Assembly: GCA_028687415.1 (NCBI GenBank)
Contig: JAQUAC010000022.1
Coordinates: 1-14,479, forward strand
Length of the DNA stretch: 14,479 nt
Direction: 5' to 3'
Origin: Acidocella sp.
GTDB lineage: Bacteria > Pseudomonadota > Alphaproteobacteria > Acetobacterales > Acetobacteraceae
The notes beneath the pieces were generated by a model, which did no database searches, was not told the origin of the DNA, and worked only from the letters and a program-made list of their open reading frames with translations. How positions within the stretch are numbered: the first letter of the stretch is position 1; every line of letters begins with the position of its first letter. The position numbers were made by a program, and so were the translations under genes. Shown piece after piece: positions 5,731-11,352 of this stretch.

Positions 5731-5759
5731 AATGTACGCTTTAAGCGTACAAAATGCAA
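5731..5759 (-). promoter_or_regulatory. BrnT module promoter with overlapping palindromic operator
   Basis: On the minus strand TTGCAT (5754-5759) and TACATT (5731-5736) are spaced by 17 bases, and the toxin ATG follows 6 bases after the -10. A perfect 19-bp palindrome, TGTACGCTT-T-AAGCGTACA on the plus strand (5733-5751), covers most of the spacer and part of the -10. Binding there by the XRE antitoxin would block transcription. Confidence 0.65.
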
Positions 5760-5777
5760 GCGGTTTGGTGCGCTGGC

Positions 5778-6479
5778 GTGAGCCGAGCGGCGGCAAATAG
5801 GGTTTGGCTTACGCTGGCGCCAGAGGATGCGGCTGACTTATTCCCGCTGCTGGAAAAAACCGCCGATGGCAGGTATTTGGCCGAAAAGTTACGTACCGCC
5901 ATGGAGCGCGCTGAGCGCCGCAGGAGAGTGGCGCCAGCGGGCGGAGAAGGCTTACCGCTTTTCGATTGGGCTGCGCCGCCAGCAGCACCTGCGCGCCGCC
6001 GGCGGGGGATTTACGACGAGCAGATCCAGCGCATTCGTGAGCGCGGCCGGGAGCTGCCGCAGAGTGTTCAGGAGATTGCTGATGTGATTGGGCGCGAGCA
6101 GGCGCTACGGCTGGTTGGAAAGCTGCCGAGCTTTTTGCGCCGCGATCTGCGCTGGCCTGGCGCGCAATCGCGCGAGCTGATTCTGTACGTGCCGAAAAGC
6201 CTGAGGCCTGAACACCGGCTGGTTGAGGCCATCGGCTGGGATGATGCGCAGCGCCTGGTGCGCGCGTTCGGCGGTGAGATTTTGCGGCCAGCGAGTTGTG
6301 CCGGGATCTACCGGGCATATCGGGATGCCAGCGCCTTAGAGATGATTGACGAAGGCATGGTGCCGCGTGTTGTCGCACATCTGGTGGGCGTCAGCCTTGG
6401 CGGTCGAGGTATTCAGGAGCTTGTCGACAAAGGGTTTCAGCGTCCCGCCCGCTGTGCCGTCCCGCGTGACCGTGGATAG
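5778..6479 (+). CDS. Mor-family transcription activator-like protein with truncated, replaced C-terminus
   Basis: The start is probably GTG 5778 (VSRAAANRVWLTLAPEDAAD), since the in-frame ATG at 5754 lies inside the opposing toxin promoter and adds residues unlike the rest. Residues 1-50 form an unrecognised helical domain, 51-80 a Pro/Ala/Arg linker. Residues 95-206 match the Mor activator family of Mu-like and other phages: EIADVIGREQALRLVGKLP, ELILYVPKSLRPEHRLVEAI, GWDDAQRLVRAFGGEIL and CAGIYRAYRD. The HTH should follow, but homology stops at HLVGVS (residue 206, base 6395), just where the recognition helix would begin. The last 27 residues are antisense to the opposing gene. DNA binding is therefore probably lost. 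Confidence 0.72.
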   Translation: MSRAAANRVWLTLAPEDAADLFPLLEKTADGRYLAEKLRTAMERAERRRRVAPAGGEGLPLFDWAAPPAAPARRRRGIYDEQIQRIRERGRELPQSVQEIADVIGREQALRLVGKLPSFLRRDLRWPGAQSRELILYVPKSLRPEHRLVEAIGWDDAQRLVRAFGGEILRPASCAGIYRAYRDASALEMIDEGMVPRVVAHLVGVSLGGRGIQELVDKGFQRPARCAVPRDRG

Positions 6480-7703
6480 GTCGAGCAGACCATTACGCAG
6501 GGCCGTTTTGTCGGCTTCAGGCAGGCCGAGGGCGTCGAATTGAGCCAGGGCCGAGGTAGGGACGGACGCATCGCCGGGGTGGAGCGTTCCGGCCTTCGCC
6601 GCGTCGGTAAGCGGCTGAATGACGGCTTGCCGGTCATTCTCAGACAACACGCCGCTTTGCTTAAGACGCCCGATGGAGGCTGACAGTTCGCCTTGAAGCT
6701 GGCCGCCTAAGCCTGTGGCCGCGTCGGTGGTCGTGGCGGAACTGCCCGCGCTCTTGGCAGCCTGGACACGGTTGGCGAGTTCCTGGGCAACACGGACTGT
6801 TGAGGCCGCTTGCTCGGGGTGTATGGACGCCGCCGCGCGGGCTGTGGGAATGCCTTTGAGAGCAGACGCGCCCTCGGCCATGCCGGTCATTAGGCCGCCC
6901 GTGGCTGCCCCCTGGCCCGCTGCATCGGCCAGCCCGGAGGTGGTCATCCGCCCCGTTCCGGCATTGTCGGCGGCGTAGTTGCCAGCGCCGATGATCGCCC
7001 CGGCCCCGGTATTGGTGGCGATACGCCCGAGGGAACGGGCAACTAGGGACTCGGCGTCGTCTCCAAGCGCCCCGAGGGCGGGTATATTGCCAAGACCCAA
7101 AGCCGCCTTGCCGCCCACTGCGTTGAGCAGAGCGGAACCGCCAGCCGCCGCAAGGTCTCCCGCAGACGGCGAGGACGTGCCTTTCGCGGTCATACGCGCG
7201 TCTAGGGTATTGCCAGCGGCGGAAGCGCCGAGGAGGTAGGGAGCCAAGGGGCCGGACAGAGCAGCTCCGGCGGCTTGCGGAGCGGCTGAGGCTACCAGTC
7301 CGGCAGCATCATGGGCGATGTTTCCAGCGCTGTTCAGCGGATCGGCTTGGTAGTTGGTATCGCCGCGAACGCGCGTGGCGAAGTCCTTAAAGTTCTGATC
7401 GAACTTTGCGTCCGGCTGGGTTCCCGTGGCCTTGGCGACGGCGTTGTCGGCCAGTTGGTTGACCGTGGCGAGGCCGCCGAGGAAGCTGCCAGCGCCGTTA
7501 CGGGCGGCGGTGAGTAGGCTGTCAGAGGTATTCGTGGGGGCGGACTGGCTGCCCCCGGACTGAGCGGCTGGAAGCTGGCCGTAAGCCTGGATCATGGCCT
7601 GTTGGGCCTTTTGGACGCCTTCTTGAATTTCGTCAGGTGTCGCGGTGGTAGGCCATGAGATGGTGGCGGAGTGTGGGCCGTAGGAAAGGGTAGCGGTTGG
7701 CAT
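6336..7703 (-). CDS. Ala/Gly-rich phage virion-like protein, 3'-truncated (455 aa)
   Basis: The protein starts MPTATLSYGPHSATISWPTT with a short beta domain and a PDEIQEGVQKAQQAMIQAYG helix. It then becomes strongly Ala/Gly-rich with long hydrophobic amphipathic stretches (about residues 125-165, 180-215, 230-250 and 262-285). This composition is typical of internal or ejection proteins of podovirus-like phages, often the N-terminal part of very large polypeptides. Residues after about 438 (HQMCDNTRHHAFVNHL) are antisense to the Mor-like gene and not native, so the original protein probably continued much further. The ATG at 7703 has no good ribosome binding site. No catalytic motif is visible in what remains. 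Function is inferred from composition only. Confidence 0.6.
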   Translation of the reverse strand: MPTATLSYGPHSATISWPTTATPDEIQEGVQKAQQAMIQAYGQLPAAQSGGSQSAPTNTSDSLLTAARNGAGSFLGGLATVNQLADNAVAKATGTQPDAKFDQNFKDFATRVRGDTNYQADPLNSAGNIAHDAAGLVASAAPQAAGAALSGPLAPYLLGASAAGNTLDARMTAKGTSSPSAGDLAAAGGSALLNAVGGKAALGLGNIPALGALGDDAESLVARSLGRIATNTGAGAIIGAGNYAADNAGTGRMTTSGLADAAGQGAATGGLMTGMAEGASALKGIPTARAAASIHPEQAASTVRVAQELANRVQAAKSAGSSATTTDAATGLGGQLQGELSASIGRLKQSGVLSENDRQAVIQPLTDAAKAGTLHPGDASVPTSALAQFDALGLPEADKTALRNGLLDLSTVTRDGTAGGTLKPFVDKLLNTSTAKADAHQMCDNTRHHAFVNHL

Positions 7704-7778
7704 GGGGAGTTTTTCAGGGGTTGATGGTTAGGGGAGGCGCGAGTAAGGATTTGTTACGGAGTGTAGACGGAGTGATTC

Positions 7779-8594
7779 ATGGGACAGGTGCCCGGCGCAC
7801 ATTTGCGGCCGCTCGCCCAAGGCGAACTAGAATATGCAGTGGGCATATGCGCCCCGTTGTTCTGGTATGAACAAGGCCAAATAAAGCCCCGCAACGGGAC
7901 CACGTTTTTTCTCCGCCTGCCTAGCCAAACGATAGGCGTCACTGCGGCCCACGTAGTTGATGGATGGCTTGAGGACCGTTCAAAAGGTATTGCAGGGCCT
8001 TTGCTGATCGCCGGGAATGGTCAGCTTCCACTGCCTCTTGATTGGGATACTCGGTGTATATCCAACGACGGCGATCTTGATATTTCAACGTACCGAATTT
8101 CTGAGGGCGAATTAACCCAGCTTGGCAAATTTTCGATGGAGCTTCACCCGGAAGACTGGCCCTGTGAAGACTGGCCCTGTAAAGACATCAAATACAAGGA
8201 GCCGCTGGTATATGCTGGGTATGCAGCCGATGCTACCAGAATTGCCCATGATGGAGGGCCTATTTTCGGTGCCGTATGCGCCACGGATGTTGCGCAAAGC
8301 GTAAACAACCATACTGTATCGGTTCAGCTAATCAGGGAGCATCTCATGGCGGCGCGGGGGGCTGGAGTTCCCCCTGAAAATTTTAATTTTGGAGGGATTA
8401 GCGGCGGGGTGTTGTTACGGCGGGTAGACAATATGAGGCCGTTTCGCTTCGGGGGCGTTATATACCAGGGGCCTAATACGTCACAGGACGAAGGGCAGAA
8501 TATCGCAGGGTTTGAAGTCATTCGCGCAAGGTTGGCAAAATTTCTGCGATGTGATGGGACTTTGGATGGTGCTGCATGGGAGAGGCTTAAATAA
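7779..8594 (+). CDS. trypsin-like serine protease, single-gene cargo (271 aa)
   Basis: The protein has the three motifs of a trypsin-like (chymotrypsin-fold) protease: His58 in IGVTAAHVVDGW, Asp101 in DGDLDISTYRI and Ser208 in FGGISGGVLL, in the usual order and spacing. The N-terminus LEYAVGICAPLFWYEQ is the usual first strand. The C-terminal half also holds FRFGGVIYQGPN and a final helix. There is no signal peptide, so it should act in the cytoplasm. That is unusual for secreted trypsins but known for effector and regulatory proteases of this fold. The start ATG 7779 has GGAG 6 bases upstream. It lies on the plus strand between two disrupted minus-strand phage genes and is AT-richer than they are, so it looks like acquired cargo. 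Substrate unknown. Confidence 0.85.
   Translation: MGQVPGAHLRPLAQGELEYAVGICAPLFWYEQGQIKPRNGTTFFLRLPSQTIGVTAAHVVDGWLEDRSKGIAGPLLIAGNGQLPLPLDWDTRCISNDGDLDISTYRISEGELTQLGKFSMELHPEDWPCEDWPCKDIKYKEPLVYAGYAADATRIAHDGGPIFGAVCATDVAQSVNNHTVSVQLIREHLMAARGAGVPPENFNFGGISGGVLLRRVDNMRPFRFGGVIYQGPNTSQDEGQNIAGFEVIRARLAKFLRCDGTLDGAAWERLK
8151..8180 (+). repeat. 15-bp perfect tandem duplication in the protease gene
   Basis: GAAGACTGGCCCTGT occurs twice without a gap (8151-8165 and 8166-8180), encoding EDWPC-EDWPC. It lies in the loop region between the catalytic Asp and Ser and keeps the frame. It looks like a recent slippage event adding five residues. Confidence 0.9.
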
Positions 8595-8609
8595 ACCGTC
8601 CCCGCAAAG

Positions 8610-8693
8610 GTGGATACCCAGCGCCCGGTAGACATCCGCAGCGACGAACCAGGGGTTGCCATCGAGCATGACGGTGCGGATGGTGTGGTCGAT
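8610..8693 (-). pseudogene. BRO-N antirepressor N-terminal remnant
   Basis: The minus-strand frame reads HTIRTVMLDGNPWFVAADVY followed by RALGI, the unmistakable start of the BRO-N (phage antirepressor) domain. There is no usable start upstream, because the frame runs into the end of the neighbouring gene. After RALGIH the homology ends, about 15 bases from the 3' end of the protease gene. Only about 28 residues survive out of a domain of roughly 100, so this is a stub marking the border of the protease insertion. Confidence 0.75.
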
Positions 8694-9004
8694 TAAGGGT
8701 GGCGCAGGGCTAGGGTCACAACAGCGGAAGAGAGCGCGGCGACAATCGCGGACAGAATGACATTGCCCATAAGGGCGGCAAATAGCCGAAGTCCCGGTCT
8801 GGCGCGCATCTCAGCGTTGATCCGGCGGGTCTCTTCGCCGATCTTCTTGATCTCAGCATTGATCCGGTTGGTCTCCTCGCCAATCTTCTCGATCTCCGCG
8901 ACGAGCTTAGCTGTCGTTGCCCGAAGCTTGTCTATTTCCTGGGCCTTTAGCCAATGGGCCGATTTAGCGTCATCAATGGTTGCGCTCACGGTATTGTACT
9001 CCAT
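8693..9004 (-). CDS. small coiled-coil protein with C-terminal membrane anchor (103 aa)
   Basis: Residues 1-30 are polar and helical. Residues 37-64 consist of two tandem 14-residue units (EIEKIGEETNRINA and EIKKIGEETRRINA), giving a coiled coil. A membrane helix follows at about 72-98 (LRLFAALMGNVILSAIVAAL and on). The layout suggests a tail-anchored membrane protein. Similar small proteins occur in phages and as accessory genes; function is unknown, with superinfection exclusion or lysis control as possibilities only. The ATG at 9004 has a weak ribosome binding site (GAAG). The stop overlaps the BRO-N remnant. Confidence 0.75.
   Translation of the reverse strand: MEYNTVSATIDDAKSAHWLKAQEIDKLRATTAKLVAEIEKIGEETNRINAEIKKIGEETRRINAEMRARPGLRLFAALMGNVILSAIVAALSSAVVTLALRHP
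8813..8896 (-). repeat. two 42-bp imperfect tandem repeats in the coiled-coil gene
   Basis: Units at 8855-8896 and 8813-8854 differ at only a few bases and encode the two 14-residue coiled-coil segments. They look like an in-frame duplication that lengthened the coiled coil. Confidence 0.8.
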
Positions 9005-9099
9005 TCTTCAAACCCCGAGGACTTTGTCAAAATAGCATAGCTTTGAATGGCGATGCCAGGGTTATGGGGCTTGTCGTGTCTGGGTACATGAAGGCCCCC

Positions 9100-9115
9100 T
9101 GCTCAAAATTGAGCA
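9100..9115. promoter_or_regulatory. perfect palindrome in a gene-poor stretch
   Basis: TGCTCAA-AA-TTGAGCA forms 7-bp arms with a 2-nt centre, a typical size for a dimeric repressor operator. It lies about 100 bases upstream of the coiled-coil membrane gene that starts at 9004, with no other convincing gene between. The stretch 9005-9319 otherwise shows only GC-rich sequence without a gene I can support. Confidence 0.4.
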
Positions 9116-9319
9116 TGCCTCCCCCAGACGCGCCGGGGCCGGTGTGCCGGTACTCAAGGGCCGCCCGGTGTCTCCGTAAGGTGGCCGGGGGCCTACCCGG
9201 TGGGTGAGTTTCCAGCCGCCGCGCGTCGCGCTCAAGGCGGGACAACATGACAATACAACAACAACCATTAGCGGTGTTTTTGGAATGCTTTTACAGACAC
9301 CCGGTGGTGTCGTTTCCCG

Positions 9320-9430
9320 TCATCTGAAAATCTTCTCACGTCTCGCCGCCTGCGCGTTGTCATCGCGCTGCCTGATTTGGCGTTGTCGCTCGGCTTTGGT
9401 CGTGAGTGTGATGATAATGGTGGCAGACAT
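9320..9430 (-). CDS. possible tiny basic protein (36 aa)
   Basis: The peptide starts MSATIIITLTTKAERQRQIR and continues with charged residues. Composition looks protein-like (a strand followed by a highly basic helix), but there is no ribosome binding site, and the frame overlaps nothing that supports it. It may be a spurious frame next to the recombinase remnant. Confidence 0.25.
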   Translation of the reverse strand: MSATIIITLTTKAERQRQIRQRDDNAQAARREKIFR

Positions 9431-9446
9431 ACAACGGCGATAGTAG

Positions 9447-9587
9447 CGCGCTCGGGCGCGTAGCAGTGGTCTCAGCCTCGCAGACATCGCAGAGCGGCTT
9501 AATGACCGGCAGATACGGACGGCGCGCGGCGGCGTATGGGCCGCCATGAGCGTCAAGCGCGTGCTGGACCGGCAATTAAGAGAATAG
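9447..9587 (+). pseudogene. C-terminal remnant of a serine recombinase
   Basis: The plus-strand frame reads GLSLADIAERLNDRQIRTAR, GGVWAAMSVKRVLDR and then stops at 9585-9587. This is the C-terminal HTH segment seen in resolvase/invertase-type serine recombinases ('LSLRAIAAELNARGIRTARGG.W.AMTVKRVL'). A stop codon at 9444 closes the frame upstream and the catalytic N-terminal domain is absent, so only the DNA-binding end remains. It points to an older mobile element at this spot. Confidence 0.65.
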
Positions 9588-9612
9588 ACCGCTGTAGCCG
9601 GGGCGGCTGTAG

Positions 9613-9627
9613 CCCTGATTGTCAGGG
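9613..9627. repeat. short hairpin (6-bp arms)
   Basis: CCCTGA-TTG-TCAGGG is a perfect hairpin in the noncoding stretch between the recombinase remnant and the 114-aa gene. It has no U-tract, so terminator function is doubtful. Confidence 0.4.
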
Positions 9628-9644
9628 ATAGACACCGGCAAACA

Positions 9645-9686
9645 CTATATCTTGTAGTCTGATTGCGGATTTAGCTCAAGATATAG
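9645..9686. promoter_or_regulatory. perfect 10-bp inverted repeat upstream of the 114-aa gene
   Basis: CTATATCTTG (9645-9654) and CAAGATATAG (9677-9686) are exact reverse complements with 22 bases between, centred about 63 bases before ATG 9729. Centre-to-centre spacing of the arms is 32 bases, about three helical turns, fitting two bound protein units on one face. It also could fold as a stem-loop in the 5' leader. Its likely job is control of the downstream gene. Confidence 0.5.
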
Positions 9687-9728
9687 GAATTATGTTACGT
9701 ATCAGAACGAGAGAGTAGGAAAGATAAA

Positions 9729-10073
9729 ATGCAGAATTATGCAGCCGAGACCGTGACCATTCCCACGCTGATCCTGGGCCGGGCCAAGGCCATGGCCAAT
9801 GGCATGGGACTCCCCGCCTCCCATTATCTGGGGGAAGGCTTCGATTATCTCAGTGTCCCCGATGTCGTCCCGCAGTTACCCGACGAAGACTTCATCCCGG
9901 CCCGTTGGTCTCTCGCAATGGTTGAGGATGGCCGTTGGACTGTGGCCGATGCCGGGCGTTGGGATTGTCTCGAAGTCCACACCCAGGCCGTCACGGCTAC
10001 CTACACCACGCTCGCGGAAGCCCTGAGAGCAATCCGTGAGGCCCGCGCGGCGGCGCTGACGGCCAGCGTATAG
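9729..10073 (+). CDS. unknown accessory protein (114 aa)
   Basis: The start ATG 9729 has AGGAAAG about 7 bases upstream. The protein begins MQNYAAETVTIPTLILGRAK; the middle is rich in Asp, Pro and Trp (FDYLSVPDVVPQLPDEDFIP and ARWSLAMVEDGRWTVADAGR); the end is an Ala-rich helix (LAEALRAIREARAAALTA). There is no membrane segment or known motif. The short beta strands with repeated Trp suggest a compact all-beta core followed by a helix. It is a lone plus-strand gene with its own leader and inverted repeat, surrounded by noncoding DNA, an arrangement typical of phage 'moron' cargo. I do not recognise its family. Confidence 0.7.
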   Translation: MQNYAAETVTIPTLILGRAKAMANGMGLPASHYLGEGFDYLSVPDVVPQLPDEDFIPARWSLAMVEDGRWTVADAGRWDCLEVHTQAVTATYTTLAEALRAIREARAAALTASV

Positions 10074-10173
10074 CGGACATGGAGACGGCACCGGCTGGGC
10101 TTTGGAGCGCCGATAGCTTGGCCGGTATCGTCATCCATCCATGTCTTCCCCGTTGAGGGAGGGCATTACGCAG

Positions 10174-10237
10174 ACCGCATGATAGGCTTGAAGATGATCG
10201 GAGAGCAGCAAGCCGGTACTTCAAGTTATCATGCGGT
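10174..10237. repeat. long inverted repeat (18 bp per arm, in two blocks)
   Basis: ACCGCATGATA-GG-CTTGAAG (10174-10193) pairs with CTTCAAG-T-TATCATGCGGT (10219-10237): 11 + 7 perfect base pairs with a small internal bulge (GG against T) and a 25-nt loop. It lies in the 422-base gene-free stretch 10074-10495. It could be a structured RNA, a recombination site or an operator. No gene is visible in this stretch. Confidence 0.6.
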
Positions 10238-10350
10238 AGTCCCATAACCCGGCTAATGCCTTGGTCATTAATGGGTGATGCCATTGAGGGTATGGCCATA
10301 AGACTACTAGAATCCATCACATTGCAGGACTTCTAGGAAACAACAGGATG

Positions 10351-10368
10351 CTTCAAGATTACTTGAAG
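10351..10368. repeat. short inverted repeat CTTCAAG-ATTA-CTTGAAG
   Basis: These are the same 7-base words that form the inner block of the larger inverted repeat at 10187-10193 and 10219-10225, here only four bases apart. Four copies of CTTGAAG/CTTCAAG in under 200 bases suggest a common binding word. Confidence 0.55.
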
Positions 10369-10396
10369 TAATACTGCTTATAGTGTGTCTTTCGGC

Positions 10397-10433
10397 GGCG
10401 ACTGTCTATTAGGTCGAAGAAATGTGCATAGGT
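10397..10433. repeat. 37-bp dispersed repeat, copy 1
   Basis: This 37-base element starts GGCGACTGTCTATTAGGTCG and matches 11273-11309 at 35 of 37 positions. It lies downstream of the HNH-like gene. A minus-strand reading would give TYAHFFDLIDSR, but there is no gene around it. Confidence 0.75.
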
Positions 10434-10495
10434 AATCAGGAGGGGGTTAGTTCAGCCCGTTGCCCTGGCCCGTACACTCTCGGACTGGTGACAGG

Positions 10496-10924
10496 CTAAT
10501 TGGCCCGCTCGGGCTTCCGCCATCCGCGCTTTGAGGGCCAGTCGAGGACTTCTTCGCGAGGGCGGATGGACAAATTACAGCGGCGTAGGTCACGGCGGTT
10601 GCCGTTACGGAACGTCACAGCATGGCCGTCCCCCGCGCCGGTAATGATGCGTGACAGATAGCGGGGGGTTCCCGGCAACAGATCGGCGTCAGATGTTCTT
10701 ACGGACCGAGCAGCCGAGCAGACATAGCCGGGATTGCCGCCCGTGATGGTCCAGGCCAACGGGAATCCGCGTGTTTGAAGATCATCCCATACGGTAGTCT
10801 CGACGACGAAAGTTTGCCCCTCGCCACGCCCGGTAAGCGGGACTTCATAACAATCATCCCCCTCAATGGCGATACGGACGGGGTGTAGGGGCGGGGGAGC
10901 GGCGGCGGTGGTAGACGTAGACAT
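10496..10924 (-). CDS. HNH/AP2-like protein with degenerate catalytic centre (142 aa)
   Basis: The likely start is ATG 10924 (MSTSTTAAAPPPLHPVRIAI); ATG 10933 is also possible and both have weak ribosome binding sites. Residues 14-75 resemble the N-terminal part of phage HNH endonucleases of the type with 'IPLTRGK..ALVDDEDYEWLSQWxWxxxxxGYV' (here VPLTGRGEG, then TVWDDLQTRGFPLAWTITGG). Residues about 88-122 (YLSRIITGAGDGHAVTFRNG, then NRRDLRRCNLSI) align with the 'HRLIMGAxxGxxVDHxNGNxLDNRRxNL' core. The two His and the Asp expected there are absent (L-S-R for the first, T-F for D-H), while the DNA-contacting NGNRRDLRRCNL is kept. It is probably a DNA-binding protein without nuclease activity. 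Confidence 0.68.
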   Translation of the reverse strand: MSTSTTAAAPPPLHPVRIAIEGDDCYEVPLTGRGEGQTFVVETTVWDDLQTRGFPLAWTITGGNPGYVCSAARSVRTSDADLLPGTPRYLSRIITGAGDGHAVTFRNGNRRDLRRCNLSIRPREEVLDWPSKRGWRKPERAN

Positions 10925-10947
10925 TGAAGGCATTGAGGCGGGAACGA

Positions 10948-11136
10948 TCACAGGTAGGTGGTGGAAAACGCGCTGATGTTGGCAGCGGCAAAGGAGAGCG
11001 CAGAGCGGATGATGGCCGAACGCTGCACAAAGGGCTTGCCCTTTGCTCTCGCGGCGTCGGCAAGTGTCGTAAGGTGCGCCGCATCGGTGGCATCCGTGCG
11101 GAGTGTAACGTGGGCGGTTTTGGGCGGGCGTTTCAT
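10948..11136 (-). CDS. small ribbon-helix-helix-like protein (62 aa)
   Basis: The peptide starts MKRPPKTAHVTLRTDATDAA. It has a short beta strand (AHVTLRTD, residues 8-15), a helix (AAHLTTLADAARAKG, 19-33) and a second helix (RSAIIRSALSFAAANI, 39-54). Strand-helix-helix in this order and length is the ribbon-helix-helix (Arc/MetJ/CopG) design, in which the strand reads the major groove. It lies 23 bases upstream of the HNH-like gene in the same direction, so the two may be co-transcribed. The ribosome binding site is weak. No partner toxin is visible, so I favour a regulator rather than an antitoxin. Confidence 0.6.
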   Translation of the reverse strand: MKRPPKTAHVTLRTDATDAAHLTTLADAARAKGKPFVQRSAIIRSALSFAAANISAFSTTYL

Positions 11137-11272
11137 GCTGGGGTTCCGTGTTGTCGCGCAACGGCCAGCGCCGGGACGTATGAACGCGACACAAAAAAGA
11201 AGCCGAGGCAGTGAGCCACCGGCTGGCGCTTAATGAGGATGAAAGAGGGATAACGGTGCGGCGCTTGGGCTG

Positions 11273-11309
11273 GGCGACCGTCTATTAGGTCGAAGAAACG
11301 TGCATAGGT
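11273..11309. repeat. 37-bp dispersed repeat, copy 2
   Basis: It differs from 10397-10433 at two positions only (C for T near the left end, C for T in the AAACGTG part). It lies between the second Rha gene and the ribbon-helix-helix gene. Confidence 0.75.
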
Positions 11310-11326
11310 GTTCCGTGGGCTAGGCA

Positions 11327-11352
11327 GCCGTCTATAAGCGTCAAAAATCGTG
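11327..11352. repeat. diverged third copy of the 37-bp repeat
   Basis: GCCGTCTATAAGCGTCAAAA and the following TCGTG align with the first 26 bases of the other copies, sharing CCGTCTAT, AG and the final CGTG. It overlaps the stop codon of the second Rha gene. Confidence 0.45.

Noticed and set aside
4903..5781. Plus-strand open frame across the second toxin-antitoxin module
   Set aside because: Antisense to two confidently recognised genes; peptide has no features.
9027..9268. Minus-strand short frames between the coiled-coil gene and the recombinase remnant
   Set aside because: Arg/Pro/His-rich peptides of noncoding character; only the last 20-30 codons look protein-like and there is no suitable start.
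9296..9311. GACACC-CGGT-GGTGTC hairpin as a terminator
   Set aside because: It has no U-tract on either side and follows only a doubtful tiny gene.
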